Part shown: positions 17,714 to 28,351 of the stretch, piece by piece
How the letters are laid out: the number at the start of each line of letters is the position of its first letter
Numbering within the stretch: the first letter of the stretch is position 1
Assembly: GCF_029910655.1 (NCBI RefSeq)
Contig: NZ_CP123897.1
Location: forward strand, 3,647,547-3,711,546
Length of the DNA stretch: 64,000 bases
Direction: 5' to 3'
Origin: Methylomonas sp. UP202
GTDB lineage: Bacteria; Pseudomonadota; Gammaproteobacteria; Methylococcales; Methylomonadaceae
Made by a program: the position numbers and the translations under genes
The notes under the pieces: model-generated
Databases searched by the model: none
Seen by the model: only the letters and a program-made list of their open reading frames with translations
Told to the model about the DNA's origin: nothing

Positions 17714-20107
17714 CTAGCGCCCCAAACGTTGCTCCAGCGCCAACACCCGCTGGGTGGTTTCCAGCACGGTATCGGGATTCAAGCTCATCGAGTCGATGCC
17801 GATTTCAACCAAATATTCGGCCATCTCCGGATAATCCGACGGTGCCTGACCGCACAAACCGGAATGGCGGCCGTTGCGGCGGGCGCCTTCGACGGCCAAG
17901 CGAATCATGGTTTTGACGCCGGGATCGCGCTCGTCGAAGTCGTTGGCGACGATTTCCGAATCCCGGTCCACGCCTAGGGTGAGTTGAGTCAAGTCGTTGG
18001 AGCCTATCGAAAAACCGTCGAACAGTTTGGCGAATTCGTCGATCAGAATCACGTTGTTGGGAATCTCGCACATCACGTAGATTTCCAAGCCATTTTCGCC
18101 GCGCTTGAGGCCGTGCCGCGCCATGCTCTCCAACACCCGCTCCGCTTCGCCGATGCGCCGACAAAACGGAATCATCAGGACAACATTGGTCAATCCCATG
18201 CCGTCCCGCACCCGTTTCATCGCCGCGCATTCCAGTGCAAAGCCTTCCGCGTAAGCCGGATGCACGTAGCGCGCGGCACCGCGAAAGCCTATCATCGGAT
18301 TGGCCTCGTCGCCCTCGAACCAGCGCCCGCCCAGCAACGTGGCATACTCGTTGGTCTTGAAATCCGACATCCGCACGACGACCGGCTTCGGATAGAATGC
18401 CGCGCCTATCGTGCCCACCCCTTCCGCCAGCCGCTCGACAAAAAAGTCTTCCGGCTTGGCGTAAGCTTCCGTCAGCGCTTGCAATTTGACCAACTCCTCG
18501 GCGTCCCGAACCTTATCGGGATGGATCAAAGCCAAGGGATGGGCCTTGATGTATTCGGTAATGATGAATTCCATCCGAGCCAAACCGACCCCGTCGTTCG
18601 GCAAAAAGCTGTGCTTGAAGGCCAGTTCCGGATTGCCGAGATTCAACATGATCTTGGTTTTCGGCCGCCGCAGCTGGGCCAGATCGGTATGGCTGACCTC
18701 GAAACCGACTTTTCCGCGATACACCTTGCCGGCATCGCCTTCGGCGCAACTGACCGTGACCTCGCTGCCGCTGGAAATCGCGCTGGTCGCGTTTTCGCAG
18801 CCGATCACCGCCGGCACCCCCAACTCGCGGGCAATGATCGCCGCGTGACAGGTCCGCCCGCCCCGGTTGGTAACGATGGCGGCGGCGGTTTTCATCACCG
18901 GCTCCCAATCCGGCGTGGTCATGTCGGCCACCAACACTTCGCCGGGTTTGAAGGTCGACAACTTAGCCACATGGTCTATCACTCGCGCGGTGCCGGCCGC
19001 GATCTTGCCACCGACCGCGTGGCCGCGCGCGATCACCTCCCCTGCTTCGGTGAGACGATACTGCTCCAACACATGACCGGCTTTTTGCGAGGCCACGGTT
19101 TCCGGGCGGGCCTGGACGATGTACAAGCGGCCGTCCAGACCGTCCTTGGCCCATTCCATATCCATCGGCCGGCCATAGTGGTTTTCGATTTTGATCGCGT
19201 AATCGGCCAGTTCCAGCACTTCGGCGTCGGCGATGCAATAGCGGCGCCGCTCGTCGTTAGCGGTGGCGATATTGCGCACAGGCTCGCGGGTACGGCCATC
19301 GCTATACACCATCTTGATTTTCTTCGCGCCCAGATTGCGCCGCAGCACCGCCCGATAACCTTGGGCGAATGTCGGCTTGTGCACGTAGAACTCGTCAGGA
19401 TCGACGGCGCCCTGCACCACGTTTTCGCCCAAACCGTAAGCGCCGGTGATAAATACCGCATCCTGGAAACCGGACTCGGTATCCAGCGAAAACATCACGC
19501 CGCTGGCCGCCAAATCGGAGCGCACCATTTTCATCACGCCGATCGACAAACTGATCTTGAAATGATCGAAGCCCTGATCGATGCGGTAATGAATGGCACG
19601 GTCGGTGAACAGACTGGCAAAGCAGCGCTGACAGGCATCCAGCAAGGCCTGACCGCCGCGAATGTTCAAATAAGTATCCTGCTGGCCGGCAAAGCTGGCG
19701 GTCGGCAAGTCTTCGGCGGTCGCCGAACTGCGCACCGCAACGCTCAAGTCAGCCCCGTACTCCTGTTGCAATCGGGCGAAAGCTCGGTGGATCTCGGCCT
19801 GCAAATCGGCCGGCAACGCTGCCGCGTAAACCAGATCGCGCGCCAGTTGGGCGCGGCGAGCCAGGTCGGCGACGTCGTCGGCATCAACAGCCTCTAACAG
19901 TTCGTGAAGGCGCGGCCAGATCCCGGCTTGATCCAGTACGTAGCGATAAGCCTCGGCGGTAATCGCGAAGCCGTTGGGGACGCGGATACCCTGGCCGGCG
20001 AGTTCGCGATACATTTCTCCCAACGACGCGTTTTTGCCGCCGACCAGCGGGATGTCGCGGATGGTCAACTCGTTGAACCAGCGGATGTATTGATAAGCTT
20101 CCGACAT
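17714..20107 (-). CDS. ppsA: Phosphoenolpyruvate synthase (pyruvate, water dikinase)
   Basis: Converts pyruvate and ATP to phosphoenolpyruvate, AMP and phosphate. The 797-residue protein has the N-terminal ATP-grasp domain ([35 protein letters not shown]), the phosphohistidine domain with [21 protein letters not shown], and the C-terminal PEP-binding barrel ([39 protein letters not shown]). It stands alone, with no PEP synthetase regulatory gene adjacent. Together with Entner-Doudoroff pyruvate it would feed gluconeogenesis. Confidence 0.96.
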   Translation of the reverse strand: MSEAYQYIRWFNELTIRDIPLVGGKNASLGEMYRELAGQGIRVPNGFAITAEAYRYVLDQAGIWPRLHELLEAVDADDVADLARRAQLARDLVYAAALPADLQAEIHRAFARLQQEYGADLSVAVRSSATAEDLPTASFAGQQDTYLNIRGGQALLDACQRCFASLFTDRAIHYRIDQGFDHFKISLSIGVMKMVRSDLAASGVMFSLDTESGFQDAVFITGAYGLGENVVQGAVDPDEFYVHKPTFAQGYRAVLRRNLGAKKIKMVYSDGRTREPVRNIATANDERRRYCIADAEVLELADYAIKIENHYGRPMDMEWAKDGLDGRLYIVQARPETVASQKAGHVLEQYRLTEAGEVIARGHAVGGKIAAGTARVIDHVAKLSTFKPGEVLVADMTTPDWEPVMKTAAAIVTNRGGRTCHAAIIARELGVPAVIGCENATSAISSGSEVTVSCAEGDAGKVYRGKVGFEVSHTDLAQLRRPKTKIMLNLGNPELAFKHSFLPNDGVGLARMEFIITEYIKAHPLALIHPDKVRDAEELVKLQALTEAYAKPEDFFVERLAEGVGTIGAAFYPKPVVVRMSDFKTNEYATLLGGRWFEGDEANPMIGFRGAARYVHPAYAEGFALECAAMKRVRDGMGLTNVVLMIPFCRRIGEAERVLESMARHGLKRGENGLEIYVMCEIPNNVILIDEFAKLFDGFSIGSNDLTQLTLGVDRDSEIVANDFDERDPGVKTMIRLAVEGARRNGRHSGLCGQAPSDYPEMAEYLVEIGIDSMSLNPDTVLETTQRVLALEQRLGR

Positions 20108-20386
20108 GAGACGCTCCTTGACTGTGGTTATCGTGATTACGCCGACTGTCCGGCCGGCCGTCTTGGTTTGGGCTCTGAAATACTGGGATTCGGCGCTCGA
20201 ACCCGAAGCCGCTCAACCCGACCGAACTTTCGGCCGTTTCCGAGTCCGCGCCGCTGGCTAAGCAAGCGACTATCGGCATACGCCGTTCACAAGCTTCGAC
20301 AGTTCGCGAAGCGGATCGGTCCCTACTTGAATATAGTCTAAATGCGGTCCCGGCGACGATCAGACGGACCCGACGGCGCGCGCCGG

Positions 20387-21169
20387 TTAGCGCTTGATTT
20401 TGAACACGCGCTCGCGATAACGCACGACGATGCCATCCTCCTGGATTTCCCGCAATTCGACCTGATCCTTGATGGTCTGGCCGGGCACGTATTTGACCAT
20501 GTCTATCATCACGAAGCGCTCGGCCGGCGTGGCCGAGTAACTGTAGACATTGATCGGCAGGCTGGGTAGCGATTGGCGCAGCTCCGGCGGCAAATCGTCC
20601 AGTGTGTCCAACCCGCTTTTTGGCCGCGGGGGCGCGGCGGCCGGCGCAATCGCGGCGACGGCGGCTACCGCCGGAACGGCCGGTTTCGGCGCGGGGACGG
20701 CCGGCGCCTCAGGTTCCGGCGCCGAATCCTCGCGTGCCGGCTCGGCCACTACCACCGGCTTCGGCGCGGCGGTTACTTTTGGAGGTTCGGGGGCCATTTT
20801 CTTGGCCGCGCCGGCCTTATCCGCCACGCTGCTTGCCGCGACCGTCCGTGGCGGCGGATCGGCTTTCGGCGCCGACGGCCGTTTCCGTTCCGGCTTGCCG
20901 GTCTGGCCGGCCGACACCGGTCCGGATTCCGCGTCGGGCCGCGGCGCCCGGTTTGCCGCGATGGGTTGAACGGCCTCCGGCTTGCCCGGTGCAAAGCCCA
21001 GGAAATACGTCAAAATAGCGGCGTTCAACAATACCAAAGCGACAACGACTTTAGCGATGCCCTGTCGCGCGGGGGCGGGTTGCACCGCAATCCTGGCCGC
21101 GACCGTATCCGGCTGTAGCGCTTGCCGCTCCTGCTCGGATTTACGCAATGCGTTTAAGATATAAGACAT
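20387..21169 (-). CDS. gspB: Type II secretion assembly protein GspB
   Basis: A 260-residue inner-membrane protein that starts MSYILNALRKSEQERQ, the typical GspB/ExeB start. I trim the upstream frame to the ATG at 21169. A membrane helix (about residues 36-58) precedes a Pro/Ala/Lys-rich periplasmic linker (about 65-185) and a C-terminal domain with LPINVYSYSATPAERFVMID and VRYRERVFKIKR. It works with GspA in placing the secretin. It lies 10 bases downstream of gspA on the same strand. Confidence 0.88.
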   Translation of the reverse strand: MSYILNALRKSEQERQALQPDTVAARIAVQPAPARQGIAKVVVALVLLNAAILTYFLGFAPGKPEAVQPIAANRAPRPDAESGPVSAGQTGKPERKRPSAPKADPPPRTVAASSVADKAGAAKKMAPEPPKVTAAPKPVVVAEPAREDSAPEPEAPAVPAPKPAVPAVAAVAAIAPAAAPPRPKSGLDTLDDLPPELRQSLPSLPINVYSYSATPAERFVMIDMVKYVPGQTIKDQVELREIQEDGIVVRYRERVFKIKR

Positions 21170-21179
21170 ATCGACAAAA

Positions 21180-22769
21180 CTAGCGGGGGTTGATGTCCAA
21201 ATGGGGCGAATCCTCCGCCCCACTTCGGTTCTGCAACTGGATCAAGGTACGCGCGCCGGCGATGCCGTCCGGCGTCAATTGCTGCTGGCGTTGAAATGCC
21301 ATTAGTTGGGTTTTTAACGCGTCGTCGAAAAGCTGCGGATCGCCGCCGGCGGGAACCTCGGCGACTTTGCCGATCTGTCGGCGCAACCATACGACATCGG
21401 CGGATTTTTGCGGCGGCGCGATTTCGGTCAAGCCCGGCCGTGGCGGTCGCCACAGCAGCAGATAATTTCCGTCCCACAGCGTTAGCAGCTCGACCAGCGG
21501 GAAGGACTTGTCGCCGTTAATCCGGACCTCCGCGCGGCTCGGGTCCGCGCCGGTTAACAGCACGTAGCGCTTTTGGCCCCGCGTATCGTTCAACACCAAC
21601 AGGGCCGGACGGTCGAGGCGTATCAATTCCCGCCAGCTCGCCTTGCCCGATAGGCAACTCAAACCCAACGTAGCGATCGAGTCGCAATTAACCGGTGTAT
21701 CGGTCGCCGGATTTTGCCGCCAAATCCGCAGTAGTTCGGCTAACGCGACATCCGGAGACGCCGGCGCCTCATCGAGCCATTCCTGGAAAGCCGGCGCGAG
21801 CGGCTTGGCCTCGACCGGTGGCGGCGCCACGACGGCCGCCGCCGATAGCGCAAGCGGCTTGGCGGTTTCGACAATAGGCCGATCCGTCCACCAAACGTAG
21901 CCCCCCGCCGCGACACTGAGTGCCAACGTCGCGGCGGCCGCCACGTAGCGCTTTACCGCTGCTCGCCGGGGCCCCAAGGTTTCGCTGGCGGCGCGGACGA
22001 TGATCGCCGGACCGATCTGGCGGGTATTGGTCGCGTAAGCGCCGAGCAAGGCTCGGTCGCACAAGATGTTGATCAAGCGCGGCACGCCGGCGGAATACCG
22101 GTAAATTTTGCGAATGGCCGCGGCCTGAAACAAACGATGGCTACCGTGGCAAACCCGCAAACGGTGCAAGATGTAGGCACGGGTTTCGTCCAGCGACAGC
22201 GGCCCCAAATGATAACGCGCGGTAATCCGTTGATTGAGCTGGCGCAGTTCTTGGCGAGCCAACATTTGGTTCAACTCGGGCTGGCCGACCAGAATAATCT
22301 GCAGCAATTTGGCTTTGCTGGTTTCCAGATTGGTCAGCAGCCGAATCTGCTCCAGTACCTCCAGACTCAAATTCTGAGCTTCGTCGATCAGCAGCACGCT
22401 GCGCCGACCTTCGGCGTACGCAGCCAATAGATAAGCATTGATGGCATCGATTAAACTCTTCGCACTCAGACTTGCATGGGCGATACCCAATTCGTCGCAT
22501 ATCGTCGCCAATAATTCGACGGCGGTCAGTTTGGGATTCAGGATCAACGCGATATCGACGTTATCGGGTAGCTGTTGCAACAAGCAGTGGCACAAGGTGG
22601 TTTTGCCGGTGCCGACTTCGCCGGTCAAGGCCACGAAACCCCCGCCCTGATTGATGCCGTACAGCAGATGCGCCAAACCTTCCTGATGGCGCTCGCTCAT
22701 GTACATGAACCGCGGATCGGGCGAGATCGAGAACGGTAGTTCGCTGAAATTGAAATAGGACTGGTACAA
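21180..22769 (-). CDS. gspA: Type II secretion ATPase GspA (ExeA family)
   Basis: An AAA+ ATPase with a periplasmic C-terminal domain. The N-terminus FNFSELPFSISPDPRFMYMS is followed by Walker A GEVGTGKTTLC and Walker B VLLIDEAQNLS. A membrane helix lies near residues 275-293, and a C-terminal peptidoglycan-binding segment reads QRQQQLTPDGIAGARTL. I prefer the TTG at 22769, since the family starts at this point; a GTG at 22829 would add 20 residues. GspA binds peptidoglycan and helps GspD assemble. It is followed by gspB and preceded by the KAP gene. Confidence 0.87.
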   Translation of the reverse strand: MYQSYFNFSELPFSISPDPRFMYMSERHQEGLAHLLYGINQGGGFVALTGEVGTGKTTLCHCLLQQLPDNVDIALILNPKLTAVELLATICDELGIAHASLSAKSLIDAINAYLLAAYAEGRRSVLLIDEAQNLSLEVLEQIRLLTNLETSKAKLLQIILVGQPELNQMLARQELRQLNQRITARYHLGPLSLDETRAYILHRLRVCHGSHRLFQAAAIRKIYRYSAGVPRLINILCDRALLGAYATNTRQIGPAIIVRAASETLGPRRAAVKRYVAAAATLALSVAAGGYVWWTDRPIVETAKPLALSAAAVVAPPPVEAKPLAPAFQEWLDEAPASPDVALAELLRIWRQNPATDTPVNCDSIATLGLSCLSGKASWRELIRLDRPALLVLNDTRGQKRYVLLTGADPSRAEVRINGDKSFPLVELLTLWDGNYLLLWRPPRPGLTEIAPPQKSADVVWLRRQIGKVAEVPAGGDPQLFDDALKTQLMAFQRQQQLTPDGIAGARTLIQLQNRSGAEDSPHLDINPR

Positions 22770-22857
22770 GGTTTTGACGGCTCGACGATAGGTTGGCCGG
22801 ATGCTAATGCAAAGCCCGGCAAATTGCACTCAAATTGCGCTCCAGCGGACGACCGGC

Positions 22858-25800
22858 CTACATCCCCGTACCCGACCGAAAGCTAAAGCGCGCCACCAGC
22901 GGTGCCCAGTGCCTCAATTCTCGCAAGTTTGTCGGCTGCGTCGTTCGGTAGGCGGTCAATGCGCCAAGCACGTACTTAGCCTCGTTAGCGTAAATCAGGC
23001 TGCGCAGGTAGTCGTCGAACAACTGGAAAGCATCCTCGTCGCGATGTTCGTCCAAAAAGCGCAGCATGTCCAGCGAACTGCGCGGCGCGCCGGTGACCAA
23101 GGCCAACAGCGTCATCGCGGTCCGGTATTCGCCGCTGGCGCCGTGTTCTAAAACAAAGGTTTCCCGTTCCAAGGCATCGATCGAGGCCTTCAAGATTCGG
23201 TAGGTATTGACGAAGCGCTTCAGCCGGCGCGGCGACTTGCCGACCGCGCCCGCCAGGCGCAGCATGTAATTGCGTTCCTCGGCGGCGATGTCCAACAATT
23301 CCGCCCCTTTCGGCGTTGGCGAGGGCTGAGCCTTGGCCGCGTCGAGGTGAGCCGCTTGCGACGTCGCGGCCTGTTGATCGGCGGCCGGCAAGTCCGCGGG
23401 CTTCTGCTCAGCGGCGTTATGCCCAGATTCGACACCGGCTTGGCCGACCGGCGCCGGCAACAATTCGAAAATCAGATTGCGGCTGGCTTGTTCTTCCATC
23501 GGCGGCAACCAAAACGGAATCTGAAAAATTTTTTCCAAATAATCGAGCGCGGTCGCGCCGTCAATGTCGGCTCGGCTAAGCGCCGTCGGCGTGGTTTGGC
23601 ATTGTTCGTCGCCCGGCGTCAAATGGTTGGGGTATTTTTCGGCCAATGATCGGGCCGCCCAGCGAATATCCACGCCGACCACGACCACGAACAATTCGAA
23701 GGCCAGCATCAGATGAATCGCTTCCAGCACCGCCACCACTCTGTCGCTGGGACAACGGTCCAGGTCGTCGATATACAACACGATCCGATCGATGGGTTCC
23801 GGCGTGGTCGGTGCGGACTCGGACTCCCGGCGCATTTGCTTCATCAGATCGCTCAAGGTTTGGAAGTCGGCGCGGATGGCCGCGACAATACCTAGATATT
23901 GTTCGTAGTTTCTGCCGCTGAGGCGTTGCTCCACCAACCGGGCGATGCGTTGCGCCGACCGGCTTTCCGCGACGGCTTGCTCGGCTTGTTCGACGTTTTG
24001 TATTGCCATCAGCAGCGAGGCTTCCGCATCGGCCAGCTTGGCCTGAGATTGCCGAAAGGCTTCCTCGGCAGACAGGAGATCGGCTTGATTTTCCAAGTGT
24101 TTGGCGGCGAGCCGGCGGTCTAACTCACCGCTCAAATTATCGAATTGACTCAAGCCCTCGGACACTGTTTTCAAATGGCGTTTCGCCCAAGCGATTGCCA
24201 TCCCGCCGACCGCGCCCAGTTCGGCAAGCAAGGTCGATAGCATGGCCCAAGCATTGCCTATCCAGTCTCGAAAAACCGTAGCGAACAATGAGACGACGAC
24301 GAGTACCAGAATCGCCACGACCGTCAGTTTACGAAATTCATTTTTGGAAATCGGCGCGCGCGACAACCAGCTCAAAGCCGACCGCACTTTGCCGGTTGCC
24401 GAGCGACTGTCGCGCACGATGTCCATCAAAGCGCTCACGGTTTGGCGGCCTTCCCGAATGTCTTGGCGAATGCCGCGATACCCCAGGTAATCTTCGGCCA
24501 AGACCAGCAAACGCTCCAGGTTTTGGTCCGTGATCACTTCGGCGTTGACCGCCGCGACGACATCGACAGCGCTTAGCGCCCGCACTTTTTCGGCTTCCAG
24601 TCTGGCCTGTTGCCGAACCGCTTGCAGCACATTATTGCGATCGTCTTGTTCGTCACGTGCTCGGTTAAGCCGATTCTCGGCCTCCGCTCTGGCCTCTTTA
24701 GCCAAGTTTAAATCCTGCTGCACCGAGGCCAAAACATCGGACGCGTCACTCGGGCCAAGCAGCGCTTTATTTAACTCCTGGAAAATGGTCTGAACCAGAC
24801 TGGCCCATAAGTCTTGCTCCGCGTAATGCCAGGCATTGAAACGGATCGACAGGATTCGCCGGCAAAACAGACGCTTGCCGTCCGGCCCGAGCGTGGAATT
24901 GGCGCACAGCCGCTCGGTTTGCTCGCTGATCAAGCGCATGAAAAAGCTCTTGCCGGCACCCCAATCGCCGAAAATGCCGATCGACAACGGCGGTCTGACC
25001 TGTTCGGCGGCCACGACCACCGCGAACGCGGTCGCATAACGCGCGACATCCAGCTTGTCGATGCCGGTATCGGCCGAATCCGAGCTATAGCCGGCGATGG
25101 TCGGCGGCGTGGTACCGATCAAGTGAAAGCGCCATTGCAAGCCGTCGTCATTGACCCAGCGCCGGGTAAAGTCGCCCAAGACTCGATTACGCAGCAACGG
25201 TAGGCTGACACCTACCCGCTTCAGTGTTTTATTGGCCGTCGAATCCGGCGAGACCAACAGCGAGGCGATAATATGGCGGACACCGATGATTTCGGTTCCG
25301 CTAATCGCCCGCGCCAGCGTCCGCGCTCGATCCAAAATATTCTTGAAGCCGTGCGTCGCCGAAAAAGAGCTGCCGCTACCGGCGAACGGGGAATCGAGGG
25401 TCGTCAGCGTTCGAGGCTCGCCGATTTTTAGCGGGATAGCGACCAGTTCGGCGAAGGTCGCGCAATCGGGCACTTCGCGCAGCGACACCAGCAGATCGAG
25501 CAAGCTTGCCGAGGAAAATAGCGGCGGCGAGTGGCTCGCTATCGTTTGTTCCAAGGTGCGCAGCAATTGCACGGTTTGGGTATCGAATGCATAGCCACCC
25601 AAGAATTGTCCCGATGGTTGTAAATCGTCGGTATCCAGATACCCGCTCAACACCTGCGCCCAACCGCCAAACTCCGCCGAATAGTGATCGTGTATGTATT
25701 CGGCGAACCGGCTTCGCCACACCTCGGCTTCGAAGCCCCATTCTTGGTGCAGTTGATGGTTATGCCCTGGCGGATTCCGAAAAAAATACGCGGCCAGCAC

Positions 25801-26208
25801 GTGGCGGGTCGCCAGCGGCGCGTCGCCGGCGCAACCGGTTTCCAAAGCCAGGGTGTGCGCCTCTTGCAGCACGGTCCGCGCCGAAATACTGATCGCGACT
25901 TTCCGCGACGCGGCCGGCCGGCCGTTACGAACGTTTTCCAGAATCGGCTCGCGTTGCGCCTCGGTCAGGCGCCGCTGCCGGTAGAGGTTTGCGACCGCAA
26001 CGCCGCAGCGCTGAATTTGGGCTTGCAACCAGACCGATAGCGCATCGCCGTTCCATAACAAGCCGATCAGTAACGAGGTGTAGCTGATGTTGGCATCGTC
26101 TTCGGAAACGTCGCCGATATGGGCGGCAATTTCCAAGGCCTTCTGCAATTCCGAATCGGCGGAGAAACCCAATTCGGCCATCCAGTTTTCGCCGCTGTTT
26201 GCGCTCAT
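22858..26208 (-). CDS. KAP-family P-loop NTPase with N-terminal Clp_N-like repeats and membrane helices
   Basis: A 1116-residue protein. Residues 1-370 hold probable Clp N-terminal-like helical repeats: SARTVLQEAHTLALETG then TRHVLAAYFF, and later NILDRARTLARAI then VRHIIASLLV. Walker A GIFGDWGAGKSFFM lies near 405-418. Coiled segments around 495-560 and 700-790 flank two membrane helices near 622-672. Walker B IVLYIDDLDRCPSDRVV near 810 is diagnostic of the KAP family. A helical C-terminal tail follows. Such insertion of membrane helices between Walker A and B is known in KAP proteins. It lies upstream of gspA on the same strand. Its function is unknown; sensing, scaffolding or defence are all possible. 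Confidence 0.85.
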   Translation of the reverse strand: MSANSGENWMAELGFSADSELQKALEIAAHIGDVSEDDANISYTSLLIGLLWNGDALSVWLQAQIQRCGVAVANLYRQRRLTEAQREPILENVRNGRPAASRKVAISISARTVLQEAHTLALETGCAGDAPLATRHVLAAYFFRNPPGHNHQLHQEWGFEAEVWRSRFAEYIHDHYSAEFGGWAQVLSGYLDTDDLQPSGQFLGGYAFDTQTVQLLRTLEQTIASHSPPLFSSASLLDLLVSLREVPDCATFAELVAIPLKIGEPRTLTTLDSPFAGSGSSFSATHGFKNILDRARTLARAISGTEIIGVRHIIASLLVSPDSTANKTLKRVGVSLPLLRNRVLGDFTRRWVNDDGLQWRFHLIGTTPPTIAGYSSDSADTGIDKLDVARYATAFAVVVAAEQVRPPLSIGIFGDWGAGKSFFMRLISEQTERLCANSTLGPDGKRLFCRRILSIRFNAWHYAEQDLWASLVQTIFQELNKALLGPSDASDVLASVQQDLNLAKEARAEAENRLNRARDEQDDRNNVLQAVRQQARLEAEKVRALSAVDVVAAVNAEVITDQNLERLLVLAEDYLGYRGIRQDIREGRQTVSALMDIVRDSRSATGKVRSALSWLSRAPISKNEFRKLTVVAILVLVVVSLFATVFRDWIGNAWAMLSTLLAELGAVGGMAIAWAKRHLKTVSEGLSQFDNLSGELDRRLAAKHLENQADLLSAEEAFRQSQAKLADAEASLLMAIQNVEQAEQAVAESRSAQRIARLVEQRLSGRNYEQYLGIVAAIRADFQTLSDLMKQMRRESESAPTTPEPIDRIVLYIDDLDRCPSDRVVAVLEAIHLMLAFELFVVVVGVDIRWAARSLAEKYPNHLTPGDEQCQTTPTALSRADIDGATALDYLEKIFQIPFWLPPMEEQASRNLIFELLPAPVGQAGVESGHNAAEQKPADLPAADQQAATSQAAHLDAAKAQPSPTPKGAELLDIAAEERNYMLRLAGAVGKSPRRLKRFVNTYRILKASIDALERETFVLEHGASGEYRTAMTLLALVTGAPRSSLDMLRFLDEHRDEDAFQLFDDYLRSLIYANEAKYVLGALTAYRTTQPTNLRELRHWAPLVARFSFRSGTGM

Positions 26209-26253
26209 GACGGACTCTGGTTTTGAGGAAGATGTAGGCCAGCTTACCGCCGG

Positions 26254-26472
26254 TTAGCGAGGACTTTGGGTCTCGGTCGCCTCGCGACGCTCGCGCTGAT
26301 AGCGGTCGTAATCGGGGCGTTTTTCGCAATCGTCAGCCATCGCCTTTTGGCACTGCATCTGCTTGGCATTGCTGAGCGCATGGTAACCCATCCGCTGCGC
26401 CCAATCGCTCGAACAGCCGCCGGCCGCGACCGCCGCGACGGTCAATAGCCCGGCTCTCATTCCATTCGTCAT
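26254..26472 (-). CDS. Small lipoprotein, function unknown
   Basis: A 72-residue protein with a lipoprotein signal: MRAGLLTVAAVAAGGC, with the lipobox Cys at residue 20. The first Met may be residue 1 or 5. The mature part is short, charged and contains two further Cys (MQCQKAMADDCEKRPDY), then an Arg/Glu-rich tail. It is the first gene on the minus strand facing away from gspE and lies 45 bases upstream of the KAP gene. It could be an accessory envelope lipoprotein. Confidence 0.65.
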   Translation of the reverse strand: MTNGMRAGLLTVAAVAAGGCSSDWAQRMGYHALSNAKQMQCQKAMADDCEKRPDYDRYQRERREATETQSPR

Positions 26473-26585
26473 CGTTATTTTCCTTCGGCATGGCGCCGTG
26501 ACGCGTTGCGGTAATAATCGGCAGCCAGACTCAGTGGAAAATCGCTACAATGCCGGCCACACGGCTTTAGTTTACGGCACCGACG

Positions 26586-28298
26586 ATGGACATGGAAATC
26601 GCAAATCGACCCGAAAAATACGCGGCTTTTCTGAGCCTGCTCAAACACCACGGCAAACTGTCCGACAGCGACTTGAGCAAGGTTCGGCGCATGCAGAAAA
26701 CCTCGCTGGACGACTCGCTGCCCCAGCTGTTGATCAAGCTCGGCATGTGCTCGGACGCCGATGTCGCCAATTGCTTCGCTCAGACCAGTGGCCTGCCCAA
26801 GGTCGCCGGCGAACAATACCCGCCGCAATCGCCGCTGCCCGAGCTCATTTCCCGGCGCTTTCTCAAGCAATACCACGTGGCAGGCCTGGAAGCCGGCGAG
26901 GACGCCGTCACCGTCGCGGTGCTGGATCCGGAAGACGACTACGTCGCTCAAGCCCTGCAACTGGCGACCGGCAAGCCGGTTGCGCTGAAAATAGGCCAAA
27001 TGTCCGACATCGACGCCGCGTTGGAACTGCAATACGGCGAAGGCAAATCGCAAATGGACCAACTGCTGGACGGCCTGACCAGCGAAGAAGAAAACAGCGA
27101 AGACCTGGAACATCTAAAAGATCTGGCCAGCGAAGCGCCCATCATCAAAATGGTCAACTTCATCCTGCAAAAAGCCGTCGAAAGTCGGGCCTCGGACGTA
27201 CACATCGAACCGTTCGAGCAAAGCCTGAAAGTGCGTTTGCGCATCGACGGCGTGTTGCAGGACATCGACTCGCCGCCGGTGGCCTCCACCGCAGCGGTGC
27301 TGTCGCGGATCAAGATCATGGCGAAACTGAACATCGCCGAGCGCCGCCTGCCCCAGGACGGCCGGATCAAATTGCAAATGATCGGCAAGGAACTGGATTT
27401 GCGGGTTTCGACGATTCCGACGCTGTACGGCGAAAGCGTGGTGATCCGTTTGCTGGACAAGGAAAATGCGGTACTGGATTTTAAAACCCTGGGTTTCGTC
27501 GGCAAGCAGGCCGAGCGTTTCATGGAAGTGCTGGCGCAACCGCACGGCATTATTTTGATTACCGGTCCAACCGGTAGCGGTAAATCCACATCCTTGTACG
27601 CCGCGCTGAAAACCCTGAATACCTCAGAGCGCAAGATCATCACCGTCGAGGACCCGGTCGAGTACCAACTGGAAGGCATCAACCAGATTCAAGCCAAACC
27701 GCAGATTGGTTTAACCTTCGCCTCGGCATTGCGCTCCATCGTCCGCCAGGACCCGGATGTGATCATGATTGGCGAGATGCGCGACCTGGAAACCGCCAAG
27801 ATCGCGGTGCAATCCGCGCTGACCGGCCACTTGGTACTGTCCACGCTGCATACCAACGATGCCGCCGCCGGCGTCACCCGCTTGCAGGACATGGGTCTGG
27901 AGGAATATCTGCTCAGTTCGACGATCAACGGCATCCTGGCTCAACGCCTAGTGCGCCGATTGTGCCCGCATTGCAAGCAAGCTCATCCGGCCTCGGACAC
28001 GCTGATCGAAGAAATGAAACTGCGTCAGTGGCAGCCCACCGGCGAAATCTTGCTGCACAAACCGGTCGGCTGCCCGGCCTGCAACGGCATCGGCTACAAG
28101 GGCCGCTTGGCGATCATCGAGTTCTTGACGATGACCGACACGATCCGCAAGCAAATCATGAAACACGAGGAAGCTTTCGTCATCCAGCAAACCGCGATCG
28201 CCGAAGGCATGCAAACCATGTACGAAGACGGCGTCGGCAAAGCCTTACAGGGCACGACCACGCTGGAGGAAGTGTTAAGGGTGACGACGGAGGCTTGA
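26586..28298 (+). CDS. gspE: Type II secretion ATPase GspE
   Basis: The cytoplasmic hexameric motor of type II secretion. In the 570 residues, an N-terminal domain with LSDSDLSKVRRMQKTSLDDS links to GspL. The RecA-like part has Walker A GPTGSGKSTSLYAAL near 329, the Asp box VEDPVEYQLEGINQIQ, Walker B DPDVIMIGEMRDLETA and the His box HLVLSTLHTNDAA. The zinc-binding C-M domain shows CPHCKQAH and CPACNGIGYKGR near 460-505. It ends in TTLEEVLRVTTEA, and a degenerate copy of this 3' end is found 714 bases downstream, after the first toxin-antitoxin pair. Confidence 0.95.
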   Translation: MDMEIANRPEKYAAFLSLLKHHGKLSDSDLSKVRRMQKTSLDDSLPQLLIKLGMCSDADVANCFAQTSGLPKVAGEQYPPQSPLPELISRRFLKQYHVAGLEAGEDAVTVAVLDPEDDYVAQALQLATGKPVALKIGQMSDIDAALELQYGEGKSQMDQLLDGLTSEEENSEDLEHLKDLASEAPIIKMVNFILQKAVESRASDVHIEPFEQSLKVRLRIDGVLQDIDSPPVASTAAVLSRIKIMAKLNIAERRLPQDGRIKLQMIGKELDLRVSTIPTLYGESVVIRLLDKENAVLDFKTLGFVGKQAERFMEVLAQPHGIILITGPTGSGKSTSLYAALKTLNTSERKIITVEDPVEYQLEGINQIQAKPQIGLTFASALRSIVRQDPDVIMIGEMRDLETAKIAVQSALTGHLVLSTLHTNDAAAGVTRLQDMGLEEYLLSSTINGILAQRLVRRLCPHCKQAHPASDTLIEEMKLRQWQPTGEILLHKPVGCPACNGIGYKGRLAIIEFLTMTDTIRKQIMKHEEAFVIQQTAIAEGMQTMYEDGVGKALQGTTTLEEVLRVTTEA

Positions 28299-28351
28299 TG
28301 TTCGCTACTATTGCTTGACAGGCATCATTTAACGTAACGACAATAAATCCC

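Noticed and set aside
17984-19897. A 637-residue open frame on the plus strand opposite ppsA
   Set aside because: It is the antisense shadow of a GC-rich, strongly conserved gene, and its translation is His/Arg/Gln-rich without motifs.
20108-20386. Possible small gene or RNA between ppsA and gspB
   Set aside because: The plus-strand frame here is a continuation of antisense sequence, and no promoter, hairpin or family feature was seen.
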